DNA of 6,517 bases from Candidatus Hecatellales archaeon (GTDB taxonomy: Archaea; Thermoproteota; Bathyarchaeia; Hecatellales; Hecatellaceae), in NCBI GenBank assembly GCA_003662305.1, contig QMXU01000057.1, positions 1 through 6,517 on the forward strand. The letters are read 5' to 3'. The notes beneath the pieces were generated by a model, which was not told the DNA's origin, made no database searches, and was given only the letters and a program-made list of their open reading frames with translations. Made by a program: the position numbers and the translations under genes. Each line of letters begins with the position of its first letter. The first letter of the stretch is position 1. Shown one piece after another: positions 5,977-6,517 of the stretch.

Positions 5977-6517
5977 TTAGGGAAGCCATTGCTGGGCTTT
6001 GGAAAGCCGGCTGGCTAGGTCTTCAGCTTCCTCTGCAGCCTCGCTTAAGGCTCCATGCCTAACATGTTCTCTTGCCTTTTCAAGCTTGGCGAAGGCTACG
6101 TCGAGGGACCTGTAAACTTTTTCTCTGACATGCTTGGGTACGGGAAGGTCTTCCAAGCGTTTTTTCACTTTTTCCATTCGCTCAGCCGCTCTGTCCAAGA
6201 ATTTCCCAGCTTTTCTCGCTCGGAGGGGCTTGGTGGCAGCGTGCAGTTCTCCGGGCAGTCCTGCCAGCAGTCTTCTGGCTTCCTTGAATTTTCTGGCAGC
6301 TTCATCGGTTTTCCCTTCGTCCAGCAGTCTTCTGGCTTCTTCCAGCGTTTCAGCTGCCTTGTTAAGCTGGTCCTCTATCTCCGCAAGTCTTCCGCTGCTG
6401 TAGCCTGCCTCTTCAGCTTTTTTCAATAGGTTCCTCAGCCTTTCGATGAACTTTTCAGCTCTGCTGATGGCTGCCTCAAGCCCTGCAGCCTTTAAGACCT
6501 CAAGTTTTTCGTCTTCA
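5977..6517 (-). CDS. Hypothetical helical coiled-coil protein, C-terminal part
   Basis: The frame is open from the window edge to a TAA at 5977-5979, giving 179 residues with the N-terminus missing. A TTG at 6426 is a possible in-frame start but is unlikely, because the same composition (LEVLKAAGLEAAISRAEKFIE) continues upstream of it to the edge. I do not recognise the family. The sequence is very rich in Ala, Glu, Lys, Arg and Leu, has no Cys, and shows heptad-like spacing typical of long helices or coiled coils. It holds repeated blocks such as LEEARRLLDEGKTDEAARKF and FKEARRLLAG, reminiscent of helical-hairpin repeats. Only short breaks (LAGLPGEL, EDLPVPKHV) contain Pro. No membrane segment is visible in this part; a signal peptide would be off-window. 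It converges on the SPL-like gene with an 11-base gap. A structural or surface-associated role would be a guess. Confidence 0.75.
   Translation of the reverse strand, partial: EDEKLEVLKAAGLEAAISRAEKFIERLRNLLKKAEEAGYSSGRLAEIEDQLNKAAETLEEARRLLDEGKTDEAARKFKEARRLLAGLPGELHAATKPLRARKAGKFLDRAAERMEKVKKRLEDLPVPKHVREKVYRSLDVAFAKLEKAREHVRHGALSEAAEEAEDLASRLSKAQQWLP
6264..6339 (-). repeat. 19-bp exact direct repeat within the coiled-coil gene
   Basis: CCAGCAGTCTTCTGGCTTC (plus-strand reading) occurs at 6264-6282 and 6321-6339. The copies are offset by 57 bases, exactly 19 codons, so both encode EARRLL in the same frame. The match is nearly confined to this stretch, which suggests an internal protein repeat of about 19 residues or a local duplication. 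Confidence 0.8.

Noticed and set aside
6424..6426. TTG start for the coiled-coil gene
   Set aside because: The frame stays open with the same composition up to the window edge, so the true start is probably outside the window.
6120..6430. Plus-strand Ser/Phe-rich frames opposite the coiled-coil gene
   Set aside because: They are mirror images of Glu/Lys/Ala-rich codons and show no features of a real protein.

Overview
The window looks archaeal. The central gene encodes an archaeal/eukaryal-type elongation factor 2 (not bacterial EF-G) with the diphthamide-loop histidine. Candidate promoters are BRE/TATA elements rather than -35/-10 boxes, and the genes are tightly packed. EF-2 sequence style suggests the Thermoproteota side of the archaea, possibly a Bathyarchaeia-like lineage, but that placement is inference.

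Left part (1-2633, minus strand): one operon, read from right to left. It encodes a metal ABC transporter: ATPase (1887-2633), membrane permease (1072-1890) and secreted, probably membrane-anchored solute-binding protein (107-1075). A fourth gene, the first 41 codons of an FmdE-family protein (1-123), runs off the window edge. All junctions overlap: two are 4-base ATGA overlaps and the last is a 17-base overlap. The four products are probably made together: a metal is captured outside the cell, imported, and perhaps handed to or used by the FmdE-like protein. The binding protein lacks the usual histidine of the zinc/manganese site, so the metal is uncertain.

Centre (2634-4976): a divergent control region of about 150 bases holds a TATA box for each direction. 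AT-rich inverted repeats overlap the transporter's TATA box and could be a metalloregulator operator. EF-2 (2787-4976) follows on the plus strand.

Right part (4977-6517): after a roughly 100-base spacer with a possible promoter comes a radical SAM gene of the spore photoproduct lyase (SPL) type, about 5083-5965. It is broken. A perfect 11-bp tandem duplication (5600-5621) shifts the frame; removing one copy rejoins the two halves into a textbook SPL sequence. The 5' end also lacks any usual start codon in frame, and one extra base near 5088-5091 would connect it to an ATG at 5083. Converging on it from the right edge is a partial gene for an alanine/glutamate/lysine/arginine-rich, predicted coiled-coil protein of unknown function (5977-6517), which contains a 19-bp exact direct repeat.

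No tRNA, rRNA, CRISPR array or insertion sequence was seen.
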